Shown here: in pieces, positions 26,417 through 36,100 of the stretch
Layout of the letters: each line of letters opens with the position of its first letter
Position numbering within the stretch: position 1 is the stretch's first letter
Source: an uncultured Oscillospiraceae bacterium
GTDB taxonomy: Bacteria; Bacillota; Clostridia; Oscillospirales; Oscillospiraceae
Assembly (NCBI GenBank): GCA_934593275.1
Contig: CAKTQE010000007.1
Coordinates: 1 to 64,000, forward strand
Length of the DNA stretch: 64,000 nt
Reading direction: 5' to 3'
Notes under the pieces: model-generated
The model's input: only the letters and a program-made list of their open reading frames with translations
Told to the model about the DNA's origin: nothing
Database searches by the model: none
Position numbers and translations under genes: made by a program

Positions 26417-27157
26417 ATGAATGTATTTTTAACCCTTGCCTGTCTGTTTTTCATCGGCAGCGTGGCCGGATGGGTCATTGAGCTGCTGTTCCGCAACATC
26501 GTACACCACAATAAAAAGTGGGTGAACCCCGGCTTCTGCACAGGACCGTATCTGCCCATTTACGGTTTCGGCCTGTGTACACTGTATCTGCTGGCAAGCC
26601 TTGAAAGCTACGGCCTGATTCAGAACCCGGTGTGGAACAAAATCGCCCTTTTTGCCGCCATGGCCGTGGGCATGACCCTGATCGAGTATATCGCCGGTAT
26701 TTTCTGCCTGAAATATTTCAAGGTCATGCTGTGGGATTACTCCGACATGTGGGGCAACATCCAGGGGCTGATCTGCCCTCTGTTCTCCTTTTTCTGGGCG
26801 GTGATGGGGGCTATGTATTACTTCCTCATTCATCCCTATGTGCTGGGTGCCTTGGATTGGCTTTCCCGGAATCTGGCGTTCTCGTTCTTTATCGGCATGT
26901 TCTTTGGGGTATTTATCATTGACGTGTGCCATTCCGCCAACCTGGTGGTAAAGCTCAAGGCCTTTGCCGAGGAGAACCGGATGGTGGTCCGCTACGAGGC
27001 CGTCAAGAAGCACATCCGGGAGAATTTCGAGGACAGCAACATCCGCCTCAAATACAACTTCTTCCGTCCGTTCCGTGACGAGCGTCCCCTGGAAGAACGC
27101 CTGAAAGAAATGCGGGAAAAGCTGGAACGCTTCAAGCTGCAAAACAACAAAACCTAA
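26417..27157 (+). CDS. CmpB-type putative ABC transporter permease, short form
   Basis: A 246-residue protein with about five or six helices. It shares the family landmarks with the divergent gene at 25199: PGFCTGPYLPIYGFGLCTLY near residue 36 and LWDYSDMWGNIQGLICPLFS near 108. The C-terminal 60 residues are charged and cytoplasmic. The function of the family is unknown. It precedes ftsH by 12 bases, so the two are co-transcribed, which may point to a role in membrane-protein quality control; that is inference. AGGAGG lies nine bases before the start. Confidence 0.78.
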   Translation: MNVFLTLACLFFIGSVAGWVIELLFRNIVHHNKKWVNPGFCTGPYLPIYGFGLCTLYLLASLESYGLIQNPVWNKIALFAAMAVGMTLIEYIAGIFCLKYFKVMLWDYSDMWGNIQGLICPLFSFFWAVMGAMYYFLIHPYVLGALDWLSRNLAFSFFIGMFFGVFIIDVCHSANLVVKLKAFAEENRMVVRYEAVKKHIRENFEDSNIRLKYNFFRPFRDERPLEERLKEMREKLERFKLQNNKT

Positions 27158-27169
27158 GGAGGTTTTTCC

Positions 27170-28984
27170 ATGAACGAAGTCAAACAGCCGAAAAAACCGC
27201 TGATTTGGTACTACAGCGTGGTACTCATCGCCATCCTGCTTTTCAATGTCCTGGTGATGCCCATGATCGCGGACATGAAAATCAAGGAAGTGGACTACGG
27301 CACCTTTATGTCCATGACGGAGCAAAAGGATATTGGCCGGGTGGAGATTCAGGACAACCAGATCTTGTTTACCAACAAAGACGATTCCCAGATTTTCAAA
27401 ACCGGTCTGCTGGACGACCCGGGCCGGACGGAGCGGCTCTATGAAGCCGGGGCAAAATTTTCCGGAGAAATCGTAGAGGAGACCTCTCCCATCCTGAATT
27501 TCTTTCTCTACTTCCTCCTGCCCATGCTCATCTTTGCGGGGTTGGGTCAGATTCTGTCCCGGAAGATGATGGACAAAATGGGCGGCCCCAACGCCATGTC
27601 CTTTAACATGGGCAAATCCAACGCCAAGGTCTATGTCAAGTCCTCTGACGGCATCCGGTTTTCCGATGTGGCCGGTGTGGACGAGGCAGAGGAAAGCCTG
27701 TCCGAAATCGTCAATTACCTCCATGACCCCTCCAAATATCGGGAGATCGGTGCCACCATGCCCAAGGGCGTGCTGCTGGTAGGCCCTCCGGGTACCGGCA
27801 AGACCATGCTGGCCAAGGCCGTGGCCGGTGAGGCGGATGTGCCGTTTTTCTCCATCTCCGGCTCGGAGTTTGTGGAAATGTTCGTGGGCATGGGTGCCAG
27901 CAAGGTCCGGGACCTGTTCAAACAGGCCAAGGAAAAGGCCCCCTGCATTGTCTTCATTGACGAGATCGACGCCATCGGCCAGAAGCGTTCCGGCGGGGCC
28001 TACGGCGGCAACGACGAGCGGGAGCAGACCCTGAACCAGCTGCTGACGGAAATGGACGGCTTTGAGGGGAACTCCGGGGTCATGATCCTGGCGGCCACCA
28101 ACCGGCCGGAGTCTCTGGACCCGGCCCTGACCCGGCCTGGCCGTTTTGACCGGCGGGTGCCGGTGGAGCTGCCGGACCTGAAAGGACGGCAGGAAATCCT
28201 GAAAGTCCACGCCAAAAAGGTACGGCTGACAGACGATGTGAACTTTGAAACCATCGCCCGGATGGCCTCCGGTGCCAGCGGCGCGGAACTGGCCAACATC
28301 ATCAACGAGGCCGCCCTCCGGGCCGTCCGGGATGGCCGGAAAGCCGCCTGTGAAGCAGACCTGGAAGAATCCATTGAAACCGTCATCGCAGGCTACCAGA
28401 AGAAGAACGCCATTCTGACGGACAAAGAAAAACTGGCGGTTGCCTACCATGAAATCGGCCACGCGCTGGTTGCCGCCTTGCAGACCCACTCTGCCCCGGT
28501 GCAGAAAATCACCATCATCCCCCGGACCTCCGGTGCCTTGGGCTACACCATGCAGGTGGAGGAGGGCAACCACTATCTGATGACCCGGGAGGAACTGGAA
28601 AACAAAATCGCCACCCTTACCGGTGGACGGGCGGCAGAGGAGATCGCCGTTGGCTCCATTTCCACCGGAGCCTCCAACGACATTGAACAGGCCACCAAAC
28701 TGGCCCGGGCCATGATCACCCGGTACGGCATGAGCGAGGAATTTGACATGGTGGCCCTGGAAACCGTCTCCAACCAGTATCTGGGCGGCGACACCAGCCT
28801 GAGCTGCTCTGCCCAGACCCAGACTCGCATTGACGAACTGGTGGTAAAGCTGGTCAAGCAGCAGCACGACAAGGCCCTGACCCTGCTGCGGGAAAATCGG
28901 GACAAGCTGGAAACCCTGTCCCGGCACCTGTATGAAAAGGAAACCATCACCGGTGACGAATTCATGGAGCTGATGAAGCAATGA
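27170..28984 (+). CDS. ftsH: ATP-dependent zinc metalloprotease FtsH
   Basis: A 604-residue membrane-bound AAA+ protease. Two N-terminal helices (about residues 12-32 and 107-128) flank a short extracytoplasmic domain. The AAA module has Walker A GPPGTGKT near residue 205, Walker [13 protein letters not shown] near 262 and the second region of homology [20 protein letters not shown] near 310. The zinc site is HEIGH near residue 427 (usual HEAGH with Ile for Ala), and the third ligand Asp is in [12 protein letters not shown] near 504. It degrades unassembled membrane proteins. AAGGAGG precedes the start, and the stop overlaps the GT8 start by four bases. The C-terminus is shorter than in many FtsH. 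Confidence 0.95.
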   Translation: MNEVKQPKKPLIWYYSVVLIAILLFNVLVMPMIADMKIKEVDYGTFMSMTEQKDIGRVEIQDNQILFTNKDDSQIFKTGLLDDPGRTERLYEAGAKFSGEIVEETSPILNFFLYFLLPMLIFAGLGQILSRKMMDKMGGPNAMSFNMGKSNAKVYVKSSDGIRFSDVAGVDEAEESLSEIVNYLHDPSKYREIGATMPKGVLLVGPPGTGKTMLAKAVAGEADVPFFSISGSEFVEMFVGMGASKVRDLFKQAKEKAPCIVFIDEIDAIGQKRSGGAYGGNDEREQTLNQLLTEMDGFEGNSGVMILAATNRPESLDPALTRPGRFDRRVPVELPDLKGRQEILKVHAKKVRLTDDVNFETIARMASGASGAELANIINEAALRAVRDGRKAACEADLEESIETVIAGYQKKNAILTDKEKLAVAYHEIGHALVAALQTHSAPVQKITIIPRTSGALGYTMQVEEGNHYLMTREELENKIATLTGGRAAEEIAVGSISTGASNDIEQATKLARAMITRYGMSEEFDMVALETVSNQYLGGDTSLSCSAQTQTRIDELVVKLVKQQHDKALTLLRENRDKLETLSRHLYEKETITGDEFMELMKQ

Positions 28985-29778
28985 ATCTGCTGTTCTGCAT
29001 CAATGCCAAATTCCAACCCCTGCTGTGCCAGTGCCTGCGCTCCATCGTCCTTCACGGCGGGGAAGACCGGTACGATGCCTACATCCTCCACTCCGACTTA
29101 AGCCCCGAGGATATGGACACTATTCGGCAGGTCAGTCCCCAGGTGCATTGCACGTTCCTGCCTGTGGACCCGGCACTTTTTGAGGGCTTCCCGGAGCGAA
29201 AACGCTACCCCAGGCAAATCTATTACCGGCTGGCGGCCCCGCTGCTGCTGCCAAAGCAGCTGGACCGGATTCTATACCTGGATGTGGACACCCTGGTGAT
29301 CAACCCCCTGAAAAACTTTTATACCATGGATTTTCAGGGAAACTACTACATCGCCTGTACCCACATCCGGGAGACCCTGACCCGGCTCAACGACCTGCGG
29401 CTGAAAGTACCGGAAGGCTCCCCCTATGTCAACACCGGCGTCATGATGCTAAACCTTTCCGCCCTGCGGCAGAACCTCACCATGGAGCAAATTCGGGATA
29501 CCGCCCTGCAAAAGGTGGACTCTTTCTGGCTGCCGGACCAGGACCTGCTGACCGTCATGCACGGGGATAAAATCCTCCTGGCCGATGCCCAGAAGTTTAA
29601 CCTCAGTGACCGCATCCTGAACTTCTACAACGCCGACCCCCGGAACCCCCGCCACGACCTGGCCTGGGTCCGGGAAAACACCGTCATCCTCCACTTCTGC
29701 GGCAAAAACCGCCCGTGGAACCCCCATTACGTGGGAACATTAGGCGTTTTCTACCAGGAATTGTTGGAAACGCCCTGA
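28981..29778 (+). CDS. Glycosyltransferase family 8
   Basis: A 265-residue GT-A transferase. It begins [20 protein letters not shown], has the metal-binding DxD in ILYLDVDTLVI near residue 100 and ends with HFCGKNRPWNPHY, equivalent to the HxGxxKPW motif of GT8. It adds a hexose from a nucleotide sugar, and the acceptor is unknown. Its ATG overlaps the ftsH stop (ATGA), so translation is coupled, an uncommon pairing. Confidence 0.88.
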   Translation: MNLLFCINAKFQPLLCQCLRSIVLHGGEDRYDAYILHSDLSPEDMDTIRQVSPQVHCTFLPVDPALFEGFPERKRYPRQIYYRLAAPLLLPKQLDRILYLDVDTLVINPLKNFYTMDFQGNYYIACTHIRETLTRLNDLRLKVPEGSPYVNTGVMMLNLSALRQNLTMEQIRDTALQKVDSFWLPDQDLLTVMHGDKILLADAQKFNLSDRILNFYNADPRNPRHDLAWVRENTVILHFCGKNRPWNPHYVGTLGVFYQELLETP

Positions 29779-29787
29779 AAAACCGCC

Positions 29788-29825
29788 AAACGCCGCCCCA
29801 CCAAAACCGGGACGGCGTTTTTTCG
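29788..29825 (+). terminator. Terminator after the GT8 gene
   Basis: AAACGCCG and CCC pair with GGG and CGGCGTTT, with one bulged A, followed by a run of six T in total. Confidence 0.8.
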
Positions 29826-30662
29826 CATTTTTTGTAATGCAAAACGATAATAGACACGTTAAATATACGGTATTTGTAACAAATGTATCGTAGGGGTGGT
29901 GCTTCGCGCAGCAAATCAAAATCAATTGATTGCCGGGGGCAATCACACCGCAATTCCATCGGCAACCTGCCGCCCGCCACGTGGGATGTATAACCTGTGG
30001 GGTTGAATGGTAGCACCCGAAACGTGGTACCCCCACTGTAGCGGCGGCAATCTGCCGCCATTGGCCGTAAGGCCACTCGTTGGATGTTCGTATCCGTAGT
30101 ATCCCACGGTGCCAGCCCCTCGCCGGGGCTGGATGGCGTTGGGTCAACGCCGCTACATTGTTCCGTATATGGGGTGAATGGTACCACCCGAAACGTGGTA
30201 CCCCCACTGTAGCGGCGGCAATCTGCCGCCATCCGGCCGCAAGGCCGGAATCGTGGTACGTTTACATTTGTAACAGCCAAACCAGAAACGTCTGTCATTC
30301 CGACCGTAGCGTTAGCGGAGTGGAGGAATCCACCACGTTGGAGAATGAACCACCACAAGATAAAAATTGCCACATGGGAAGATTCCTCGACTCCGCTCGG
30401 AATGACATGTCGGGGGTGGTACCGTTCAACCAAATGGGTTATATTTACAACGGGGCCAGCCCCTCGCCGGGGCTGGATGGCGTTGGGTCAACACCGCTAC
30501 ATTGTTCCGTATATGGGGTCGCACCATTCACCCGCACAGGTTATGTTCGATACGTGGCGGGCGGCCTACGGTAACGTACCACGTTTTTTGCATTTTTTGT
30601 AATGCGAAACGATGATAGATACGTTGAAAATACGGTAATACGGAACAAATATATCGTATGGG
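29826..30662. repeat. Intergenic mosaic repeat island 4
   Basis: About 830 bp without a gene. It holds the GATTGCCGGGGGCAATC palindrome (29929), GTAGCGGCGGCAATCTGCCG twice (30037, 30210), the CAGCCCCTCGCCGGGGCTGG palindrome twice (30113, 30455), GGCCGCAAGGCCGGAA (30234) and the long inverted unit from GTCATTCCGACCG (30293) to CTCGGAATGACATGTCGG (about 30413). The segments at 30112-30174 and 30454-30517 are near-identical tandem copies. Confidence 0.85.
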
Positions 30663-30669
30663 TATTGCC

Positions 30670-31128
30670 TTATTTTCCAAACAGCCGGTTAAATGCGGTG
30701 GTGGTTTTTTCCATTTGTTGGACGGTGGCTTCCAGGGATTTTACCAGTTCGTTCAGCTGCTCAATGTCCAGCTCCTGGAGTTTTTTGGCGGCTTCGGTCA
30801 GGGAGAGGATGCCCTCATTGACTGCGTCGATGTCGGCCTGGGCCAGATTTTCCGCCGCGCCTTTTAAAGCGTCAATGGCTTCGTTGATGGTTTTGCTGTC
30901 CAAATCATCCAGTTGGGCGGCGGTGTTTTGTACGGACAGGAGGATGGCGTTGACCTTGTCCAGGTCCACCCCCCGGAACATGCGGCTCAGGTGGTTTACC
31001 TGTACTGCGGCGAAAATCCCGCCGATCAGCAGCAGGGCAAGGAGGGCCGCCAGAAGTCCTGTCTGGATTTTCATCCACAGCAGCAGAGGGTTCTTTTCTT
31101 TTGTTTCCGTCAAAGCTTTTTCTTCCAT
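30670..31128 (-). CDS. Membrane-anchored coiled-coil protein of unknown function
   Basis: A 152-residue protein I cannot assign with certainty. Residues 1-17 are charged, 18-42 form one membrane helix (LLAALLALLLIGGIFAAVQV) and 45-148 are a run of amphipathic helices with repeated Leu and Ala (INEAIDALKGAAENLAQADI, LNELVKSLEATVQQMEKTTT), like DUF948-type proteins. It follows the LysR gene by 15 bases on the same strand with AGGAG before the start. The orientation suggests a cytoplasmic N-terminus and an external coiled coil, or the reverse. Confidence 0.65.
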   Translation of the reverse strand: MEEKALTETKEKNPLLLWMKIQTGLLAALLALLLIGGIFAAVQVNHLSRMFRGVDLDKVNAILLSVQNTAAQLDDLDSKTINEAIDALKGAAENLAQADIDAVNEGILSLTEAAKKLQELDIEQLNELVKSLEATVQQMEKTTTAFNRLFGK

Positions 31129-31143
31129 TGGTAACGCTCCTTT

Positions 31144-32064
31144 TTATGTATGTTCTTTCTGTAAATACTGCATCATTTCCCGGAGAAAGGTCTGGCCGAT
31201 CTCGTCTAGCTGGGTGTTTTTTTGCTGGATGTAGCCGATTTCCATTTTGGCGTTCTGGTTGTCCTTGTCCTCCCGGTAGGGGACGGCCAGATAGTCGGTG
31301 CCGTTTAGCTCCTGGCAGATGATGCCGGAGCAAAGGGTGAAGCCGTTGAGGCCGATCATCAGGTTCAGCATGGTGGCCCGGTCCGTGGCCCGGATCATCT
31401 GGGGGTATTCCCGCTCGGAAAGAATTTCCTCAGCAAAGTAAGAGGAGCTTTGGTCCCCCTGCTCAAAGCACAGGCAGGGGTACTGGCAAAGCTCCTCCAT
31501 GGAGATGGAGGTATTGCCCGCCAAAGGGTGGCCTTTCCACAAGTAGACATAGGCACTGCATTCAACCAAAGGCTTGAATTCCAGCCGGTTTTCCGCCAAC
31601 AGCTTGTTGAGAACCGTCCGGTTGTGCCGGGAGCGGAAAAGAATGCCGATGTCGCTGCGGCGTTGAGCCACGTCCAGAATCACGTCAATGGTTCGGGTCT
31701 CCCGGATGGCGTATTCAAACCGGCTGGCATCAAACTGCCGCACCGTTTCCACAAAGGCCTTGGTCACAAAGGAATAATGCTGGGTGGACACGCCGAAAAT
31801 CCGCTTTTTGGGCCGCAGGTATTCCTGCTCCATCAACTCGTACTGCTGATAGATTTGTCGGGCGTAGTGTAAAAACCGCCGCCCCTCGTTGGTCAGGGTC
31901 ACGCCCCGGTTGCTCCGGTTGAAAATCGTGACCCCCACCTCCTGCTCCAATTCCTGAATGGCCCCAGTCAGTGCCGGCTGTGTCACATACAGCTGCTCCG
32001 CCGCCCGATTCATCGACCCGGTTTCGGCAATGGTAAGACAGTAGCGTATTTGCTGTAACGTCAT
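31144..32064 (-). CDS. LysR-family transcriptional regulator
   Basis: A 306-residue regulator. The N-terminal winged helix-turn-helix reads MTLQQIRYCLTIAETGSMNR, then AAEQLYVTQPALTGAIQELE, followed by the linker helix and a two-lobed effector domain from about residue 90. The start at 32064 is set by AAGGAG six bases ahead; an upstream in-frame ATG would translate a CAATTGTC repeat. It precedes the coiled-coil membrane gene and lies 187 bases downstream of metY on the same strand, so control of either is possible. Effector unknown. Confidence 0.9.
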   Translation of the reverse strand: MTLQQIRYCLTIAETGSMNRAAEQLYVTQPALTGAIQELEQEVGVTIFNRSNRGVTLTNEGRRFLHYARQIYQQYELMEQEYLRPKKRIFGVSTQHYSFVTKAFVETVRQFDASRFEYAIRETRTIDVILDVAQRRSDIGILFRSRHNRTVLNKLLAENRLEFKPLVECSAYVYLWKGHPLAGNTSISMEELCQYPCLCFEQGDQSSSYFAEEILSEREYPQMIRATDRATMLNLMIGLNGFTLCSGIICQELNGTDYLAVPYREDKDNQNAKMEIGYIQQKNTQLDEIGQTFLREMMQYLQKEHT

Positions 32065-32077
32065 AGATGCTCCTTCG

Positions 32078-32218
32078 TCGCAATTGACAATTGACAATGC
32101 CCCGCGACTCAACGGAAAGTCAAAACTAAAAGTAGACTGTCGCATTTTGAGGGTTATTTAAATTGATTTTCGAAGAAAATACCACAATTGTCAACTGTCA
32201 ATTGTCAATTGTCAATTT
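32078..32218. repeat. Pair of CAATTGTC tandem arrays
   Basis: Two arrays with a 10-bp period lie in the metY-lysR gap: one in the GACAATTGACAATGC orientation at about 32078-32100 and one in the opposite orientation, CAATTGTCAACTGTCAATTG, at about 32186-32218. Together they can form a large hairpin. No clear metY terminator is otherwise visible. Confidence 0.7.
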
Positions 32219-32251
32219 TTTAACGGTATCCCGCCGGAAATGACGGTAGGC

Positions 32252-33535
32252 TTACCGCAGCGCATTCAACGCCTGGTCCAAATCTTCCAGAATATCGTCA
32301 ATGTGTTCCGTGCCGATGGACAGGCGGATGGTGTTTTGGTAGATGCCAACATCGTTCAGTTCCTGGTCGGTGAGCTGGGCGTGGGTGGTGGAGGCGGGGT
32401 GGATCACCAGGCTCTTGACGTCGGCCACGTTTGCCAGGAGGCTAAAGACCTTCAGATGGTCCACAAACCGGAAGGCCTCTTCCCGGCCACCTTTGATCTG
32501 GATGGTAAAAATGGAAGCGCCGCCGTTGGGGAAGTATTTTTCATACAGGGCATGGTCCGGGTGATCCGGCAGACTGGGGTGGTTCACCTTTTCCACCATG
32601 GGGTGATGGGACAAAAACTCCACCACCTTTTTGGTGTTCTCCCCGTGGCGTTCCAGCCGGAGGGACAGGGTTTCCGTACCCTGGAGCAGCAGGAAAGCGG
32701 CAAAGGGGCTGATACAGGCACCCTCATCCCGGAGAAGAATGGCCCGGACGTAGGTGACAAAGGGGGCCTTGGGGGCGGCTTCCGTAAAGCAGACCCCGTG
32801 GTAGCTGGGGTTGGGCTGGGAGAGCCAGGGGTATTTGCCGCTGCCCGCCCAGTCGTAAGTACCGGCATCTACCAGGATACCGCCTAAGGTGGTGCCGTGG
32901 CCGCCGATGAACTTGGTGGCGGAGTGGACCACCAGGTCGGCCCCGTGTTCAATGGGACGGATCAGATAGGGGGTGCCAAAGGTGTTGTCAATGACCAGGG
33001 GCAGACCGTGGCGGTGGGCAATGGCGGCGATGGCATCAATATCCGGAATGTCCGAATTTGGGTTTCCCAGGGCCTCAATATAAATGGCCTTGGTGTTGGG
33101 CCGGATGGCCTGTTCCACCTCTGCCAGATCGTGGACATCCACAAAGCTGGCGGTAATGCCCCACTGGGGCAGGGTGTGGGCCAGCAGATTGCTGGTGCCG
33201 CCGTAGATGGTTTTCTGGGCCACGATATGCTCCCCCTGACGGGCCAGGGCCTGGATGGCATAGGTGATGGCGGCGGCACCGGAGGCCACGGCCAAGGCGG
33301 CGGTGCCTCCCTCCAGGGCGGCAATCCGCTTTTCAAAGACCTCCTGGGTGGAGTTGGTGAGCCGCCCGTAGATGTTGCCGGACTGGCTCAGGCTGAACCG
33401 GTCCGCCGCGTCCTGGCAGCTGGGGAACACATAGGAGGTGGTGGCATAAATGGGCACTGCCCGGGCATCACTGGCAGGATCGGCCTGCTCCTGGCCCACG
33501 TGCAGCTGCATGGTTTCAAAACGGTATCCGCTCAT
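32252..33535 (-). CDS. metY: O-acetylhomoserine sulfhydrylase (aminocarboxypropyltransferase)
   Basis: A 427-residue Cys/Met-metabolism PLP enzyme. It starts [20 protein letters not shown] and has the family [28 protein letters not shown] near residue 57, the PLP lysine in [16 protein letters not shown] near residue 208, and [13 protein letters not shown] near 360, all typical of MetY rather than MetB or MetC. It makes homocysteine from O-acetylhomoserine and sulfide. The start at 33535 has GAGGA upstream and fits the family N-terminus. It has its own strong promoter and a leader of about 110 nt in which I recognise no SAM riboswitch or T-box. Confidence 0.92.
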   Translation of the reverse strand: MSGYRFETMQLHVGQEQADPASDARAVPIYATTSYVFPSCQDAADRFSLSQSGNIYGRLTNSTQEVFEKRIAALEGGTAALAVASGAAAITYAIQALARQGEHIVAQKTIYGGTSNLLAHTLPQWGITASFVDVHDLAEVEQAIRPNTKAIYIEALGNPNSDIPDIDAIAAIAHRHGLPLVIDNTFGTPYLIRPIEHGADLVVHSATKFIGGHGTTLGGILVDAGTYDWAGSGKYPWLSQPNPSYHGVCFTEAAPKAPFVTYVRAILLRDEGACISPFAAFLLLQGTETLSLRLERHGENTKKVVEFLSHHPMVEKVNHPSLPDHPDHALYEKYFPNGGASIFTIQIKGGREEAFRFVDHLKVFSLLANVADVKSLVIHPASTTHAQLTDQELNDVGIYQNTIRLSIGTEHIDDILEDLDQALNALR

Positions 33536-33649
33536 AGAGGGTTCCTCTTTTCTGTAAAGTGTGATTTCTTTTGAAAAACAGGCAGAAACAGAGAATTTTA
33601 CGAAAAGAATCTCTCGGAAAGTGCCTTGCTTTCTAAATCTGATACCCCC

Positions 33650-33678
33650 ATTATATCGGCCTTTTCCCGTGAAGTCAA
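33650..33678 (-). promoter_or_regulatory. Promoter of metY
   Basis: Minus-strand TTGACT, 17 bases, TATAAT, near consensus, about 115 bases before the start codon. Confidence 0.85.
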
Positions 33679-33806
33679 TGCAAGAAATCAAATCGCCCGC
33701 TATTATTTGGGCTGATAGCAAAAGCCCCACTGCCGTGGGCAAGACACAAAGCATCGGAAACTTTGGCGTGACGTTATTTTGGCTTTTAGATATTCCAAAG
33801 TTGCGA

Positions 33807-33836
33807 TTGAATTGCTCATAGACCTTATGGTATAAT
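33807..33836 (+). promoter_or_regulatory. Promoter of the membrane protein and hydrolase pair
   Basis: TTGAAT, 18 bases, TATAAT, 49 bases upstream of the first start codon. Confidence 0.7.
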
Positions 33837-33885
33837 TCAGAAAAGGAAGCGGTCAGGAAATCAGATTTTACAGGAGGCGGACTGC

Positions 33886-34269
33886 ATGGAGCAATTGAAA
33901 AAGAACATCGTTTTCTATCTGCTGCTGTTGATGGATTTTTATATCGTTCCATGGTTTATAAAAGACACAGGAAGCGCAATGCTTGTCATGTTGGTGGTGA
34001 TTCCCCTGATATGCTTCATCCTTTCTGTTTTCTACGGAATCAGAAACGGTTTTGACCTTTGCTATGTTGGCATTGTCGCAGTGATGTTTGCACCGTCCAT
34101 ATTCATCTTTTATAACGCAAGCGCAGGGGTTTATATAGTAGCATACGCAGTTATTGCATTGCTCGGAAATGTAATAGCACTACCGTTCAGAAAAAGGATA
34201 ACTTCCGGTTTGCCAAGCAGAGCACAAAATGGAGCAACAAATCGAAAATTGCGGAGGAAGTCCAGATGA
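33886..34269 (+). CDS. Small integral membrane protein of unknown function
   Basis: A 127-residue protein with four predicted helices (about 8-25, 28-50, 57-78 and 82-103) and a basic tail ending RKLRRKSR. I do not recognise a family. AGGAGG at 33872-33877 sets the start. It overlaps the alpha/beta hydrolase start by four bases. Codon use is clearly more AT-rich than the neighbouring genes, which suggests recent transfer of this two-gene unit. Confidence 0.75.
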   Translation: MEQLKKNIVFYLLLLMDFYIVPWFIKDTGSAMLVMLVVIPLICFILSVFYGIRNGFDLCYVGIVAVMFAPSIFIFYNASAGVYIVAYAVIALLGNVIALPFRKRITSGLPSRAQNGATNRKLRRKSR

Positions 34270-35081
34270 AAGAAGAAACGTTGGATACTCGTTGCGGAAC
34301 GATTCACTATTGGGCAAGCGTGTCAAACCCGGATGGGGTCACACTTGTTTTTCTGCCGGGATTGACAGCGGATCATAGATTGTTTGATAAGCAAATTCAG
34401 TATTTTGAGAACAAGTATAACCTTTTAGTATGGGATGCACCGGCACACGCTTCCTCCTGGCCGTTCCGGTTTGATTTTGATTTGTTCGATAAGGCAAAAT
34501 GGCTGAATGATATATTGGAACAAGAAAGGATCACCAGACCCGTCATTGTTGGACAATCCATGGGTGGATATGTGGGACAGGCTTACGCACAGCTTTACCC
34601 GGACAAAATGGCGGGTTTTGTCTCCATTGACTCCGCACCGCTGCAACGAAGCTATGTGACGGCAGTTGAAATCTGGCTTTTGAAACGGATGGAACCGGTA
34701 TATGCGCACTATCCATGGAAGTGGCTCCTGAAATCAGGGTCAGAAGGTGTTTCCACGTCTGATTACGGCAGAAGTCTCATGCGTGAAATGATGATGACTT
34801 ATGACGGAAACCAGAAACGCTACGCACAAATAGCCGGACATGGTTTTCGCATTTTGGCAGTGGCAATGGAAAAGAATCTTCCATACGAAATCAAGTGTCC
34901 GGCTTTGCTGATATGCGGCACACAAGATCACGCAGGCTCGTGTATACGGTACAACAAAGCATGGCATCGCAATGCAAAAATCCCTTTGATGTGGATAGAG
35001 GGGGCCGGACATAATTCCAATACAGACAAACCTGAACAGATCAATCGTTTGATAGAAGAATTTGTTTCGAATGCTTTATAA
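34266..35081 (+). CDS. Alpha/beta hydrolase
   Basis: A 271-residue alpha/beta-hydrolase. The nucleophile elbow is VGQSMGGYVGQ (Ser near residue 98), the oxyanion region is FLPGLTADHRLF near residue 29, the acid is probably Asp in ICGTQDHAGSC near residue 220, and the catalytic His is in IEGAGHNSNTDKPEQ near 248. The substrate is unknown. Its start overlaps the membrane protein gene (ATGA). Like that gene it is AT-richer than the surroundings. Confidence 0.88.
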   Translation: MKEETLDTRCGTIHYWASVSNPDGVTLVFLPGLTADHRLFDKQIQYFENKYNLLVWDAPAHASSWPFRFDFDLFDKAKWLNDILEQERITRPVIVGQSMGGYVGQAYAQLYPDKMAGFVSIDSAPLQRSYVTAVEIWLLKRMEPVYAHYPWKWLLKSGSEGVSTSDYGRSLMREMMMTYDGNQKRYAQIAGHGFRILAVAMEKNLPYEIKCPALLICGTQDHAGSCIRYNKAWHRNAKIPLMWIEGAGHNSNTDKPEQINRLIEEFVSNAL

Positions 35082-35133
35082 CAGATGGCTTCCGGCTTTC
35101 CAAGCGAAACATAAAATCCAAATACCACCCCCC

Positions 35134-35177
35134 AGGCCGCCCGCCGGACGCAATGCGCAAAAGCGGGCGGCCTTTTG
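35134..35177 (+). terminator. Terminator of the hydrolase gene
   Basis: An 11-bp perfect stem AGGCCGCCCGC/GCGGGCGGCCT followed by TTTT. Confidence 0.85.
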
Positions 35178-35214
35178 CTGCCTCTGTTCCAAAAGACGGT
35201 CAGGCGCAATGAGA

Positions 35215-35245
35215 AAAAAGCCCCCTCTCCGGTTTGGAGAGGGGG
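35215..35245 (-). terminator. Terminator of the M23 peptidase gene
   Basis: Stem CCCCCTCTCC/GGAGAGGGGG with a 5-base loop; on the minus strand it is followed by a GCTTTTTT tail. Confidence 0.9.
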
Positions 35246-35251
35246 TGCGGT

Positions 35252-35935
35252 TCAGTTCCCCAGGTTCAGGAAGTCTGCCGGGTTCATGGGCATGTCCTGG
35301 TAGGTCACGGAAAAGTGGACGTGAGGGCCAAGGGCCGTCTCTGCCAGGGCGGTGGTGCCAACGGTGCCGATGGTCTGCCCCAAGTCTACATGGTCGCCGG
35401 GGCTGAATGTTTCGGCGGTTTCCAGCCCCGCATAGGTGGTCTCGTAGCCGCCGGTGTGCCGCAGCACCAGGGTCAGGCCCATCAGGCCCTCATCTCGCAG
35501 GGAGACCACCGTCCCCTCAGCCGCCGCCTTTACCTGGGTACCCTCCTGGGCGGTGTAGTCCACGCCGTTGTGGACCCGCCAGTCCCGGGTGGTCTCGTTA
35601 AAGCTTAAGGCATCCATGCTGTAGAGGGCCGCCTGGTCCCCCTCCACCGGCGGGGCCGTCACCAGTCCCTTGGGGGCCGGCTTCTGGGTGGCCGCCGGGG
35701 CGGTGGGGGCGGTTGCCGCTTTTTTCTGTGGTTTCTGGGTTTCCGTAGGGGAAACCGTGGGTTCCGGCTGGGAAGCGTATTCCAAAACCGGCTGGGTCTC
35801 CACCAGAGAGACCTGTTTTACCTGCTTGTGATTGTTCCGGTATACATAGCCTGCGGTCCCGATGGCTGCCGCGCACAGGACCAGGGCTATGTAGTAGCCC
35901 TTTCCTCCGATTCCGGAGTTTTTTTGATCGCGCAT
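35252..35935 (-). CDS. M23 (LytM) peptidase, SpoIIQ-like
   Basis: A 227-residue membrane-anchored peptidase. One helix (about residues 13-31) follows a short cytoplasmic start, then a Pro/Thr/Lys-rich linker (residues 55-90) and a C-terminal LytM domain. The zinc ligands are complete: H122 and D126 in VHNGVDYT and H207 in GPHVHFS, with H205 as general base. It would cut peptide cross-bridges outside the membrane. The topology and size fit SpoIIQ of clostridia, which keeps the LytM site and acts in spore engulfment, but a general cell-wall role is possible. GGAGGTG lies ahead of the start at 35935. Confidence 0.82.
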   Translation of the reverse strand: MRDQKNSGIGGKGYYIALVLCAAAIGTAGYVYRNNHKQVKQVSLVETQPVLEYASQPEPTVSPTETQKPQKKAATAPTAPAATQKPAPKGLVTAPPVEGDQAALYSMDALSFNETTRDWRVHNGVDYTAQEGTQVKAAAEGTVVSLRDEGLMGLTLVLRHTGGYETTYAGLETAETFSPGDHVDLGQTIGTVGTTALAETALGPHVHFSVTYQDMPMNPADFLNLGN

Positions 35936-36043
35936 TTTTTTGCACCTCCGAGGAGGAGTATCCCCGGAATTTTTCACATTTAATCCAATGGGATGGGCAA
36001 AATAAGAAAAATCTTTTGTGAACATTTTATGATGAAAATATTA

Positions 36044-36071
36044 TTGACAATAGGGGAAAATGCGATATAGT
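36044..36071 (+). promoter_or_regulatory. Promoter of potABCD
   Basis: TTGACA, 16 bases, TATAGT, with a second possible -10 (TATACT) at 36072-36077. The MITE at 36101 lies between it and potA and would be transcribed as part of the leader. Confidence 0.75.
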
Positions 36072-36100
36072 TATACTGTCATTTTTCGACATAAAATAGA

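Noticed and set aside
26429-28981. 850-codon open frame opposite the CmpB gene and ftsH
   Set aside because: Exactly complementary to ftsH, whose motifs are unambiguous; no start signal.
33541-33640. SAM riboswitch or T-box before metY
   Set aside because: The leader of about 110 nt shows neither the SAM core pairings nor a T-box sequence with terminator; only the promoter is supported.
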